Shown: piece after piece, positions 52,516 to 61,259 of the stretch
Position numbering within the stretch: the first letter of the stretch is position 1
Layout of the letters: each line of letters begins with the position of its first letter
Assembly (NCBI GenBank): GCA_017439345.1
Contig: JAFSJJ010000024.1
Span: 1-64,000 of the forward strand
Length of the DNA: 64,000 nt
Source: Synergistaceae bacterium
Lineage (GTDB): Bacteria > Synergistota > Synergistia > Synergistales > Aminobacteriaceae
Reading direction: 5' to 3'
Notes under the pieces: model-generated
Told to the model about the DNA's origin: nothing
The model's database searches: none
The model's input: the letters and a program-made list of their open reading frames with translations, nothing else
Made by a program: the position numbers and the translations under genes

Positions 52516-53604
52516 ATGCAAAAGAAATTACGCGTCGGAGTTCTAGGCGCAACAGGTATGGTAGGACAGCGTTTTATTCAGATACTTCATAATCATCCGT
52601 GGTTCGATATTCAAGTCATTGCAGCTTCACCAAACAGCAAGGGCAAGACTTATGAGCAAGCTATGCAGGGACGCTGGCTTCTCGATGAGCCTATTCCTGA
52701 CAACGTTAAGAACATGACTCTTGATGATGTCAACGATGTGAAAGCAATTTCAGGACGAGTCGATTTCGTCTTCAGCGCAGTGAACATGACTAAGGACGAA
52801 ATTAAAGCAATCGAAGAGCAATACGCAAAGAGCGAGACTCCTGTTGTGTCAAATAACTCTGCTCACAGATGGACTCCTGATGTTCCGATGATAATTCCTG
52901 AAATTAATTCAGAACATGCAAAAGTCATCGAGTTCCAGAGAAAGAGGCTTCACACTTCACGGGGCTTCATAGCAGTCAAGCCAAATTGCTCTATTCAGTC
53001 ATATGCTCCGGCATTTGCTGCCTGGTCAGAGTTTGAACCCTACGAAGCAATAGTAACGACTTATCAGGCAATCTCAGGGGCAGGCAAGAACTTTTCAACA
53101 TGGCCTGAAATGGTCGGCAACGTAATCCCCTTCATATCAGGTGAAGAGGAGAAGAGCGAACGTGAACCCCTGCGAATATTCGGCAAACTCGAGGGCGGAG
53201 AGATCGTCCCGGCAGGTGAACCAAAAATCAGCGCGCAGTGTATCAGAATCCCTGTTTTATATGGACATACGGCAGCAGCGTTTGTAAAATTCAGGAAGGC
53301 TCCCGGCAGCAAAGAAATCTTGATCGAAAAATTAAATTCTTTCACGAGTGTTGCTCAGGAACTCAAATTACCGACAGCTCCGAGTCAATTTATCAAGTAC
53401 ATGACCGAAGATAATCGCCCTCAAGTAGCTCTTGACGTTAATTATGAAAACGGTATGGGAGTAACAATAGGCAGGCTCAGACCTGATAATATTTATGACT
53501 GGAAGTTCGTAGGCTTGTCCCATAATACACTAAGAGGCGCTGCAGGCGGTGCAGTTGAATGCGCTGAATTATTAACGGCACTAAAATACATCGAGGCAAA
53601 GTAA
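52516..53604 (+). CDS. asd: Aspartate-semialdehyde dehydrogenase
   Basis: Reduces aspartyl phosphate to the semialdehyde, the branch point to lysine/diaminopimelate and threonine/methionine. 362 aa of the archaeal/fungal-type subclass: VGVLGATGMVGQRF (NADP-binding), SNNSAHRW, and the active-site Cys in KPNCSIQS, with GAGKNFSTWPEMVGNVIPFI and the catalytic-His region RIPVLYGHTAA. ATG 52516 (MQKKLRVGV) follows AAGGAG; the frame extends to 52453. Followed 3 bp later by hom. Confidence 0.93.
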   Translation: MQKKLRVGVLGATGMVGQRFIQILHNHPWFDIQVIAASPNSKGKTYEQAMQGRWLLDEPIPDNVKNMTLDDVNDVKAISGRVDFVFSAVNMTKDEIKAIEEQYAKSETPVVSNNSAHRWTPDVPMIIPEINSEHAKVIEFQRKRLHTSRGFIAVKPNCSIQSYAPAFAAWSEFEPYEAIVTTYQAISGAGKNFSTWPEMVGNVIPFISGEEEKSEREPLRIFGKLEGGEIVPAGEPKISAQCIRIPVLYGHTAAAFVKFRKAPGSKEILIEKLNSFTSVAQELKLPTAPSQFIKYMTEDNRPQVALDVNYENGMGVTIGRLRPDNIYDWKFVGLSHNTLRGAAGGAVECAELLTALKYIEAK

Positions 53605-53607
53605 ATC

Positions 53608-54624
53608 ATGATAAATATAGCAATCTTAGGATTAGGCACAGTCGGAGGCGGAGTAGCTGAAGTCATCGAGAAGAATCAATCAGAGATTAAGCGCGTTCTC
53701 GGTGATAATATTCACGTGAAATATATTCTTGATATTCGAGATCTGCCCGGTGTAGTTCGTGATATTAATATCATCGTCAATGATCCTGATATTAAAGTCA
53801 TCTGCGAGACTATGGGAGGCAAGGAACCTGCTTACACTTACACTCATTTGGCACTTGAACACGGTATCAGCGTCTGCACGTCAAATAAAGAACTCGTTGA
53901 TGCTCACGGTGTCGAACTCAGCAGGATAGCGCGCGAACACAATTGCAGCTACTTATTCGAAGCCAGCGTCGGCGGAGGTATTCCCATAATAAGGCCTCTG
54001 CGTGAAAGTGTTGCTCATGAGAAGATTACGAGAATAGCAGGAATATTAAACGGAACATGCAATTATATTCTCACTAACATGAAATCAGGCAAGAGCTTTG
54101 ACGAAGCATTGAAAGAAGCTCAGGAGAAAGGCTTTGCAGAACGAAACCCTGCGGCTGACGTTGAAGGCCATGATACGGCACGAAAAATCGCTATACTTGC
54201 ATCACTCGTAACGGGTAAGAAATTCTCATATGAACAAGTTCACTGCGAGGGCATTACGAATATTACTCAGCAGGATATCATCGACGCTCAAGCACATAAC
54301 ATGTCAATCAAGTTACTAGGCGTTTATCAGGACGGTTATATTCTCACAGCTCCGTTTTTAATTCCTGCTTCGAGTCCATTATACGGAGTCAATGATGTCT
54401 TCAACGGGATTATGGTAACAGGGACTCAAGTCGATAATCTCATGTTCTACGGACGGGGCGCAGGCAAGTTACCTACAGCAAGTGCAGTAGTCAGCGATGT
54501 AATTCAGTGCGCAAAGAATATCAACACTAACATTAACAACAACTTTGCAGATTTACAGCCTGTCTCGGACTTGGTCAAAGTCCCGGAAGTTCCTGAAGGT
54601 CAAAAATTTAGAATTCTGGTATAA
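53608..54624 (+). CDS. hom: Homoserine dehydrogenase, without ACT domain
   Basis: Reduces aspartate semialdehyde to homoserine. 338 aa: Rossmann ILGLGTVGGGV, TSNKELV, FEASVGGGIPIIRPL, GILNGTCNYILTNM and the catalytic ADVEGHDTARKIAILA are intact. The usual C-terminal ACT domain (about 80 residues) is absent, so threonine feedback through ACT is not expected. It shares an operon with asd. Confidence 0.93.
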   Translation: MINIAILGLGTVGGGVAEVIEKNQSEIKRVLGDNIHVKYILDIRDLPGVVRDINIIVNDPDIKVICETMGGKEPAYTYTHLALEHGISVCTSNKELVDAHGVELSRIAREHNCSYLFEASVGGGIPIIRPLRESVAHEKITRIAGILNGTCNYILTNMKSGKSFDEALKEAQEKGFAERNPAADVEGHDTARKIAILASLVTGKKFSYEQVHCEGITNITQQDIIDAQAHNMSIKLLGVYQDGYILTAPFLIPASSPLYGVNDVFNGIMVTGTQVDNLMFYGRGAGKLPTASAVVSDVIQCAKNINTNINNNFADLQPVSDLVKVPEVPEGQKFRILV

Positions 54625-54657
54625 AAAAATTCCCCCTAACGCAATGAGTCAGGGGGA
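54623..54657. terminator. Bidirectional terminator between hom and the Synergist-CTERM gene
   Basis: CCCCCT (54632-54637) pairs with AGGGGG (54651-54656). The minus side has AATTTTTTTAT, a strong T-run for the convergent gene. Confidence 0.7.
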
Positions 54658-54672
54658 GTTCTATTCATATTC

Positions 54673-57372
54673 TTAAGCTCTCTTCACGAAGCATACACAG
54701 CACGCAAGCAATAACCCTAATCCAAATGAGTTACAGCCTCCGCCGCCTCCTCCAGAGCCTCCTGTTGTAGTATTTCCCGTGTTATCAGGTGAAGTAGTAG
54801 TGTTATTATCTTCTAAATCAGGGTCAGGGTTCTCGCCAGTCGCAGCAATATAAAATTTCAGGTGCCATCCGTCGCCCTCAGTGCCGTCACCGATTATGAT
54901 ATAGGGTACATCATCATCTTTGAAAGTTGCTACATATGCAGTCTTGTCTTGATTGATGCTCTTTCCGTCAGCGAGTATAGCAATGAAATCAAGATATAAA
55001 TCATCGCTGGCCGTGAAAGCGTTAATGCAGTCCACAGCAGAAATATTTTCAGCGTCATAGCCTCTCAGAGTCGTATTATTAATCGCAGCAAATAAATTCG
55101 TGTCCATCTCCCGCGCAGAGTCAGACCTGACCCAAACAGCTCCGTATTTAGCAAAGACGTTAAAGACAGCCTGAGAATTAGCAGCCTCTTCAAGTTCGTC
55201 CCAGTGAGAATTAATTAACGAGTTCTGACGCGATATAATGAACCTGAACGACACAGGCAGCAGAGCAATTTTTGTCGGAGCAGCTTCTTCTTCCTCTTCA
55301 GTATTATTATTATCTGTAGTCTCGTCATCTGAAGCAGCAGTCTTGATATTTATCTTGGCCGTAAGTCCTTCAATAGGATCTACATCGAAAGTGAATGCGT
55401 CAATAGCTGAACTGTTAATATATGTCTCTGAGTGGGCAGCGTTAGATACATCACTGTAATTAATCATGACTGGAGTCTTGCCGATTAAGTTCTTGAGTTC
55501 GTTCTCAGTGTTATTATTATTCTGAATCTTGTCAACGAATTCCATCTGGAACGTCTGAAGCCTCACACTTCCCCCGGTAAGAGAGCGTGTTACAGAAGGG
55601 TTAGCCGTCATTCCTGCGATTCTCTGATAGTTCAGTCTTAAATTTTTAGGGTTAGTCGATGAGTACTCATATAATCTAAATGACTCGCTGGTGTCATTGC
55701 TGGTGTCAAGGGTGCTGTATCCTTCGCCTACGTTATTCTTGTACACAGTAACGAGTCCCGGAGCTATCTGGCTGTGAGCATCGAGCCTGAAATATGCCGG
55801 CAGGGTCCCATACAAGTCCGGAGTCAAATCATACTTCCAGTAATCCGGGATAATACTTACATAACCGTTTCTATTAGGATTCGACTGCGAGCCTATTTGA
55901 TCATATCTATATAACTCGTAGCGTGTTCCTGTTCGATTCGTTATGCGTGTCTCAAGAGTATAAACCGGTGCCGAGCTGTTATACGGTGTCATCATGAAGA
56001 ACCTGCCTATGTCCTGAGTCATATCGCTTTGAGCGTCCCAGTCAAATTTAATGCGCTTTACGACATCAGAGCCGTTTTTAATCAGCATATCGAACTTCAA
56101 AGGGTTGTCTTCTGCATTCCCGTTAGAGACTTTTGCAACGACTACAGGAATTGGACTCGCCTCACGAAATGCGCTGTAACCGGTGGCCAAGTCCGCACGC
56201 TGTTTGAAAGCAATATAGCCCAGGGTGCTGCCGTAATCAGTATCGCCCTTTATGCTGATATTTGCCGTTAGATATGCACCGGGATTTATAACCTGATTTC
56301 TTGGCGTAAAGTTTATATCTACTGTGTAATCATCGTTATTAAGTGTAAAGTCAATCTCTTCATAAATGCTTCTTATCTTGCACAAATAGCGTATATTAGT
56401 GCTTGAGTTATTCTCGCCGTATTCAATCGTGTAGACTATGCTGCCTGCTGAGTTATAAACTATATCATCTGCGAAGGTGTAAGCAATATTTCCTGATGAG
56501 TTATAGACTGCATCGCCTGATACTGTGTAAATAGTGCTGCCGTCAGTGTCGTTGATTAAAGTCTTGTCTCCTGAGGCCGTCATGTTATATCTAAGCGGAT
56601 AAGTTATCTTGCCGTTAGTATTAGTTCGAGCAAAGACTTCATTTGTAGATGTGTTTATGACATATTCGACAGGTTCATTGATAGAAGCATACTGATAATT
56701 TGAGTCGTAATCTTCCCACCAGTGAGATCGGGTCGTCCTGTTGTTATAAGAGTTCGTAACGATTCCCCAGCCGAACCAGAACGGAAAATGACGGGCGTAG
56801 GCATTTGCGAAATTGACATTGAAGACAGCCTCTTGACCTTCAGGAATGACGAGACAGAGACTCTCTAAAGGGTCAGGGTAAACGTCATAATAATTGGTGT
56901 TGATAATGCCCCTGTTAAGCCATGTGTCATAGGGTTCAGGCTCTGACGCAAGGACATAATTAAAGCCGTCAACAATATCACCAAGGACAGTTAAACTTAT
57001 GTCAGGGATTTCGCCGCCCATAGTTCTCAAATAGGGAAATGTTACAGTGAAATCATCATCATCGTCGTCATAATAGAGCGCGTAATAAAAATAGTGAAAG
57101 TAATTCTCGTAGACAGTCGCGAACCATTGAGGGCCAGCAATCTCGTTAGGGTTAGTCGTTCGAGTTCCCGTGATGTCTCTTAACTGGTAAAAGAAGCCTA
57201 GTTCAGAATTATTGCCGTAAAGATTATAGATAGCTGCCCAGTCCGTATCATCGTCATCGTTATAGATCGGGTAAAAGTGATATGGATCATAGTTATTCGG
57301 CAGTGAAGCAGCATGAACGCAGCCCGACAGCACGAACGTAAATAAAATTAACGCAAAAAATTTCTTGAGCAT
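54673..57372 (-). CDS. Large secreted protein with Synergist-CTERM-type sorting tail
   Basis: 899 aa. Signal peptide with lipobox VLSGC at the N-terminus (cut also possible after VHA). The body is rich in Asp, Tyr and Asn: an acidic start (YNDDDDTDW), beta-rich repeats (SGNIAYTFADDIVYNSAGSIVYT), and no known catalytic motif. The C-terminus is low complexity (NNTTTSPDNTGNTTTGGSGGGGGG), then CNSFGLGLLLACCVCFVKRA: Gly-run, Cys, hydrophobic helix, Lys-Arg end, as in the Synergist-CTERM domain described for Synergistota. It probably sits on the cell surface, anchored through that tail. Confidence 0.85.
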   Translation of the reverse strand: MLKKFFALILFTFVLSGCVHAASLPNNYDPYHFYPIYNDDDDTDWAAIYNLYGNNSELGFFYQLRDITGTRTTNPNEIAGPQWFATVYENYFHYFYYALYYDDDDDDFTVTFPYLRTMGGEIPDISLTVLGDIVDGFNYVLASEPEPYDTWLNRGIINTNYYDVYPDPLESLCLVIPEGQEAVFNVNFANAYARHFPFWFGWGIVTNSYNNRTTRSHWWEDYDSNYQYASINEPVEYVINTSTNEVFARTNTNGKITYPLRYNMTASGDKTLINDTDGSTIYTVSGDAVYNSSGNIAYTFADDIVYNSAGSIVYTIEYGENNSSTNIRYLCKIRSIYEEIDFTLNNDDYTVDINFTPRNQVINPGAYLTANISIKGDTDYGSTLGYIAFKQRADLATGYSAFREASPIPVVVAKVSNGNAEDNPLKFDMLIKNGSDVVKRIKFDWDAQSDMTQDIGRFFMMTPYNSSAPVYTLETRITNRTGTRYELYRYDQIGSQSNPNRNGYVSIIPDYWKYDLTPDLYGTLPAYFRLDAHSQIAPGLVTVYKNNVGEGYSTLDTSNDTSESFRLYEYSSTNPKNLRLNYQRIAGMTANPSVTRSLTGGSVRLQTFQMEFVDKIQNNNNTENELKNLIGKTPVMINYSDVSNAAHSETYINSSAIDAFTFDVDPIEGLTAKINIKTAASDDETTDNNNTEEEEEAAPTKIALLPVSFRFIISRQNSLINSHWDELEEAANSQAVFNVFAKYGAVWVRSDSAREMDTNLFAAINNTTLRGYDAENISAVDCINAFTASDDLYLDFIAILADGKSINQDKTAYVATFKDDDVPYIIIGDGTEGDGWHLKFYIAATGENPDPDLEDNNTTTSPDNTGNTTTGGSGGGGGGCNSFGLGLLLACCVCFVKRA

Positions 57373-57409
57373 GAAATCATCTCCAGATTATAAAATTATA
57401 AATTATAAA

Positions 57410-58126
57410 TTAATTAGGAATGCCTATATAACTCACTGCAATATCGCCGCCGAATTCCGGAGCAATGTCAAGAGCCTTCTTCATTCTGTGAAATGTTACT
57501 GTCTTAGTAGCTCTTACAGCCGCCCCGAGTTCCTGACCTGTATCGCAGTCCAATCCTGAAGGAATATCGACAGAAACTATATGAGTTGCCAGTTTGTTAA
57601 TTGACTCGATTATTCGTTTATATATGCCTTCAACAGGACGATTTAAGCCTGTGCCGAGTAAAGCATCTATGCATGTCTCGCAGCCTTTAAGCGCGCTCTC
57701 GAATTCAGAATAATTATCGTCATTAATCGTGTTTAACACTTCAGGAGCTAACTTGCTCATTATCTTCAAGTTAATCTGAAAGTCCGGGCTGCCCTTCTTA
57801 ATATCGCCTGCAATGTAAACTCTAACGTCCTTGCCCATGATGCATAAGTGTCTTGCGATTGCGAGTCCGTCTCCCCCGTTGCTTCCAGGAGCACACACCA
57901 CAGCGAACACGGCGTAATCATGAACTTCACGGATTACAGCGAGTGCAGCGTTTTCCATTAATAATATGCTTGGAATTCCGAAAGTTTCAATTGCGCGTTT
58001 GTCCATGTCTCTGGCTTCTTGTCTTGTTACTGCTTCAGGTGAGTAGACATCGTGATAAATAACTTCTCTGTGAAATTCTTCCGGGTCATAAAAGTTTTCA
58101 AGTTCGCTTTCAAATTCAGGCGGCAA
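57410..58126 (-). CDS. nnrE: NAD(P)H-hydrate epimerase (YjeF N-terminal domain)
   Basis: Epimerises damaged NAD(P)HX. 238 aa: SPEAVTRQEARDMDKRAIETFGIPSILLMENAA, the nucleotide-binding VCAPGSNGGDGLAIARHL, and VSVDIPSGLDCDTGQELG are all family blocks. It lacks the C-terminal dehydratase (NnrD) domain normally fused in bacteria; no separate nnrD is in view. Start TTG 58126 has AAGGAG 9 nt upstream. Confidence 0.9.
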   Translation of the reverse strand: MPPEFESELENFYDPEEFHREVIYHDVYSPEAVTRQEARDMDKRAIETFGIPSILLMENAALAVIREVHDYAVFAVVCAPGSNGGDGLAIARHLCIMGKDVRVYIAGDIKKGSPDFQINLKIMSKLAPEVLNTINDDNYSEFESALKGCETCIDALLGTGLNRPVEGIYKRIIESINKLATHIVSVDIPSGLDCDTGQELGAAVRATKTVTFHRMKKALDIAPEFGGDIAVSYIGIPN

Positions 58127-58222
58127 AATATTTCTCTCCTTGTGTAAAATTTTTAAAATAAAATTTGTGAGATATTATATTACATGTTGCGTAAATAAAA
58201 TTTTTGTGCTAAATTTCACTTC

Positions 58223-58720
58223 ATGTCAAATAAAACTGTGAAAAGCAATAAGAATATCAAGACCGTAGCATTGAACCGCAAGGCACGTCATGATTATTTT
58301 ATTCTCGATAACTTCGAGTGCGGGATAGTCTTAACAGGCACAGAAATAAAGAGCGTCCGTGCTGGTAACTTGAACCTGAAGGACTCGTATGCTTCAATCG
58401 AAAATGGCGAGCTATGGTTGTTCGGAGTGCATATATCGCCCTACGACAAGGGGAGCTACTATAATCACGAACCTGAACGCGACCGCAAATTATTAATGCA
58501 TAAGCATGAATTAATCAGGTTACGGAGCAAGATGCGTGAGAAGGGATTAACTCTTGTGCCGTTGAGCATATATATCAAAGAAGGCAGGCGGGCTAAAGTT
58601 GAACTTGGTCTAGCGAAAGGACGTACTTCACACGATAAGCGGGACATGATAGCCGAGAGGGATGCGAAGAGAAATATTGCTAAAGCAGTGCGTCAAAATA
58701 TCCGAAATAGTGATTACTAA
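58223..58720 (+). CDS. smpB: SsrA-binding protein SmpB
   Basis: Partner of tmRNA in ribosome rescue. 165 aa: NRKARHDYFILDNFECGIVLTGTEIKSVRAGNLNLKDSYA, YDKGSYYNHEPERDRKLLMHK and the Lys/Arg-rich tail (KRDMIAERDAKRNIAKAVRQ) that enters the mRNA channel. It lies 32 bp upstream of ssrA, the common smpB-ssrA order. Confidence 0.95.
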   Translation: MSNKTVKSNKNIKTVALNRKARHDYFILDNFECGIVLTGTEIKSVRAGNLNLKDSYASIENGELWLFGVHISPYDKGSYYNHEPERDRKLLMHKHELIRLRSKMREKGLTLVPLSIYIKEGRRAKVELGLAKGRTSHDKRDMIAERDAKRNIAKAVRQNIRNSDY

Positions 58721-58751
58721 TTAATCAGCTTCGATTCATAACTCACTTCAC

Positions 58752-59108
58752 GGGGGCGACAGGTTTCGACGGCGTGAGGAGGGTCTGAAGGAGCAGGCCG
58801 GGGGAAGTCTGTAGCAACCCGTAAAACTATCGGACGAAAAAATAAAAGTCGAAGATAATTTCGCATTAGCGGCTTAGTTTAAGCTGCTCGCCGAAGGATG
58901 GACAATGCTGACGGTTCGCCGGAGGTGTCATGAAAGTCAGCTCCCCACCATGTACAGAGCCGGGCATGGTGATAGACCCGTAAAGCTCTTGGAAAGTCAA
59001 AGGGTGTCTTTGACCTGAGACGGACGACAATGAATAAAGACTAAGCCTGTAGCAGCCATCACGATTGGCCCATGTCGGACGGGAGTTCGATTCTCCCCGC
59101 CTCCACCA
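58752..59108 (+). ncRNA. ssrA: tmRNA
   Basis: The 5' end GGGGGCGACAGGTTTCGACGG and the 3' end GTTCGATTCTCCCCGCCTCCACCA pair as acceptor and T arm (GGGGGCG with CGCCTCC); CCA is encoded at 59106-59108. The tag frame at 58833-58877 reads DEKIKVEDNFALAA and stops with TAG; the exact resume codon is one or two positions before this. A pseudoknot-rich spacer fills 58880-59040. 357 nt is normal. Confidence 0.95.
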
Positions 59109-59124
59109 TAAAATAAATTTTTAA

Positions 59125-59511
59125 TCTCTCACTAATTACATTAACCCATTCATAAAGCTACTTTATCAGGCAGCAGACGCACTCAAGGAAGCAATCAGCT
59201 CAGCAGTTTATTCTTGCGAAGATTACGCTGAAATTTCTGAAGACCTCGACACAGCTGAGAACATGCAGGAAACTTTCTCTAACTATGTTGATGAAGACTT
59301 CCGCCAAATCGTAGAAGACTTCGGCTTCAGCTCTAAACTTAAGGCACTCAAAGACAAATGCGCTGAAATATTAGCCGACAGAATTTATGACGCTGTTGAA
59401 AGTGCTTTATCTGTCGCAAGAACAGCACTAATCGATGACTTGGCAGAAATTGAGCAGGACTTATTTGACACCATCGACAACGACACTCAGGCAACAGGAA
59501 CAGAAAATTAA
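59125..59511 (+). pseudogene. 5'-truncated gene remnant next to ssrA, acidic helical protein
   Basis: An open frame runs from a stop at 59122 to 59511 and reads SLTNYINPFIKLLYQAADALKEAISSAV... EDLDTAENMQETFSNYVDEDFRQIVEDFG... DNDTQATGTEN. It has protein-like codon use but no start codon with a ribosome site before Met at 59263 (82 aa from there). The missing 5' end directly at the tmRNA 3' end fits an integration or deletion scar. No family recognised. A terminator follows. Confidence 0.55.
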
Positions 59512-59530
59512 TTAATCCATCACTCTTTAA

Positions 59531-59556
59531 GGGGAGCTTTACGGCTCTCCTTTTTT
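59531..59556 (+). terminator. Rho-independent terminator
   Basis: GGGGAGC (59531-59537) with GCTCTCC (59544-59550), loop TTTACG, then six T. Confidence 0.85.
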
Positions 59557-60130
59557 ATGTCTTGCATTCAGACAAATATTTTTTCATAGTCTGCAAAAGC
59601 TCTCGATTTCGCCGCCAGTATGTCGAATATGAAAGTCCTCCCTCTCTCATCACACCGTTCACACTGTATTTTTCAAAATATCTCAGACGCAGTATTAAAT
59701 CCATTTGAGAAATTCTACAGGTAGTTTTATACCTTAGCTCTTCTAAAAGTCGCTCTACGGGGCTTATACGAAGGGCTATTTTTTTGATTTTCTTCTCTAG
59801 TGTGAGTTTTCGGGCTGTTACTGTCGCCACAGAATCGGAAATTGAATTCACTGCATGAGCCTCGTAGCTCTGAGCGTGCATTGAGCTGAGTAATTCTATT
59901 TCACTCTTAAGGGCTTCGATTAAGGCTAAATTTGAAATATCAGCAGAGTATCTTGACTCGCAGTCATGTTTGACACAATCATAAAACATTCTCATTCCGG
60001 CGTTTAATTCATTTATGGGATGACCTCTCATTGAGCCGCTTGTATCGAGGCAAAGTGTAATAGGAAGCTGTGAATATGCACCGGTCTTGTTAATGCTTGA
60101 AGTTTTTTTGAAAATATTTCGTCTTGACAT
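59555..60130 (-). CDS. Chimeric protein: truncated vWA/MIDAS start joined to a helical C-terminal half
   Basis: 191 aa. Residues 21-55 (LPITLCLDTSGSMRGHPINELNAGMRMFYD) are the first strand and MIDAS loop (DTSGSM) of a TerY-like von Willebrand A domain. The rest of the vWA (about 130 residues) is absent. From residue 60 the protein is helical and basic (SEIELLSSMHAQ; KLTLEKKIKKIALR; ERLLEELRYKTTCRISQMDLILRLRYF), ending in a helix-turn-helix-like SYSTYWRRNRELLQTMKKYL as in DUF1492/phage-type late regulators. It looks like two genes joined by deletion. Confidence 0.5.
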   Translation of the reverse strand: MSRRNIFKKTSSINKTGAYSQLPITLCLDTSGSMRGHPINELNAGMRMFYDCVKHDCESRYSADISNLALIEALKSEIELLSSMHAQSYEAHAVNSISDSVATVTARKLTLEKKIKKIALRISPVERLLEELRYKTTCRISQMDLILRLRYFEKYSVNGVMREGGLSYSTYWRRNRELLQTMKKYLSECKT

Positions 60131-60150
60131 GATAATTTTCCTCCGTTCGA

Positions 60151-60483
60151 TTAATCAAAAATAGAATCCCAAATGCCTTTAACAACTGAACCTACTGCTA
60201 CGGCCGCTCCGACTCCAATAGCTGCCGGAATCCAGACGGCGGCACTTATTGACGCTAAAACTGTAGCTGCTGATTTCGTCAGAGAGGCTGCTTTACCTGA
60301 GAAAATATTCGCCGGGTTGACGTTGTGAGCGTCCCTGACCAGAACTTCATGGACAATGCCTTTGAGATTGGGATTACGTCCTGCCCTTGCCACAGCTTCA
60401 AGACCGACTTTGCCCTCATAAGCAGAACGAGCCGCCGCTGTCATAGTTCCTGCGTTATTGTGATTTCTTTTCTCTGTCAACAT
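60151..60483 (-). CDS. Protein of unknown function with C-terminal hydrophobic glycine-rich segment
   Basis: 110 aa. N-terminal basic start (MLTEKRNHNNAGTMTAAARSAYEGKVGLEAVARAGRNPNLKGIVHEVLVRDAHNVNPANIFSGK); the KGIVHEVL.RD...NPAN block resembles one seen in mobile-element proteins of unknown function. The C-terminus (VLASISAAVWIPAAIGVGAAVAVGSVV) is one or two membrane segments. The ribosome site is CGGAGATG. It lies immediately upstream of the vWA chimera. No function assigned. Confidence 0.5.
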   Translation of the reverse strand: MLTEKRNHNNAGTMTAAARSAYEGKVGLEAVARAGRNPNLKGIVHEVLVRDAHNVNPANIFSGKAASLTKSAATVLASISAAVWIPAAIGVGAAVAVGSVVKGIWDSIFD

Positions 60484-60643
60484 CTCCGTTTATAAATTTT
60501 TAAATTGTGTGGAGCTCCTGTTTCTGTTGTCTGAACGATTTTGCTTCATTGCTTCGTTCGATGATGGAAATTTTACAGGAAGGGAAGGACATAAAACGAC
60601 CGGTAATGAATCAATTTTTGAAATTTTTGGATTGGAGTAGAAA

Positions 60644-60680
60644 GTTTCAATCCCTCATAGGAACATTTCGTAACCCTCAA
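60644..60680 (-). CRISPR. Single CRISPR repeat next to the RT-cas1-cas2 operon
   Basis: Read on the minus strand, a stretch of about 36 nt ends in TATGAGGGATTGAAAC, the classical 3' repeat end (ATTGAAAC handle) of type I/III arrays; the plus strand starts GTTTCAATCCCTCATAGG. No second copy was found in the window, so the length cannot be set by comparison. It sits 280 bp after cas2, exactly where a leader-proximal repeat is expected, so this may be an empty or collapsed array. Confidence 0.7.
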
Positions 60681-60961
60681 CACCCCTTGCAATTACTATG
60701 TCGCGAATTTTAACATACTTGCATGAATTACTCAAATAAACGGTAACCCAAACTTATAAGATGCTGCTATCACTACAAAACACATTTTTTCAAGTTTCCG
60801 CACATGAATCGAAAAACGCAATTTTTTACACCTCTTTTTTGGGATTGGTCAAAGACGCAAAAAATTATCTTCGTGAATTATTGCATTAAAAGATTTTACG
60901 AATTTGACTATTTACCGCACATAATAGTCTGATAATTTAGAGTATTCACTAAATGCGAGCG
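60681..60961 (-). promoter_or_regulatory. Candidate CRISPR leader between cas2 and the repeat
   Basis: About 280 bp without a gene, AT-rich, with homopolymer A/T runs (TTTTTTGGGA, AAAAAATT), ending directly at the repeat. This matches the size and composition of CRISPR leaders. No conserved leader motif could be confirmed. Confidence 0.45.
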
Positions 60962-61231
60962 TCAAATTATCCCCAAATCATTAATAACTTCACTGTTCAA
61001 GCCTAAGCATGTTCTATCTTGATAGTGTTTCTTAGACCAAACATAAAATAATATACTGTCCTCGCTCTCGTTGATAATTGCTCCGAGTTCGTTTTTCAGA
61101 GCTGTCAAGCGTCCCTGTGTGATTTCGCCTTCAAAGACGCTGTTTTGAACCCTCTGCAAGTAACGCCGTGAAGTCTTCAGAACCTTTGCTACACGCCTTG
61201 AATTTACGTCATAGACCATGATGACAAACAT
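60962..61231 (-). CDS. cas2: CRISPR-associated endonuclease Cas2
   Basis: 89 aa ferredoxin-fold subunit of the Cas1-Cas2 integrase. MFVIMVYDVNSRRVAKVLKTSRRYLQRVQNSVFEGEIT is the family start (Asp8 after strand 1). It lies 29 bp after cas1 in the same operon. AGGAGG is the ribosome site. The stop is followed by the leader-like region and repeat. Confidence 0.93.
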   Translation of the reverse strand: MFVIMVYDVNSRRVAKVLKTSRRYLQRVQNSVFEGEITQGRLTALKNELGAIINESEDSILFYVWSKKHYQDRTCLGLNSEVINDLGII

Positions 61232-61259
61232 TTTGAAATTCGCCTCCTAATAACATAAC

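Noticed and set aside
60507-60713. A 68-aa plus-strand frame across the CRISPR repeat
   Set aside because: It covers the repeat, has no ribosome site and codes nothing recognisable.
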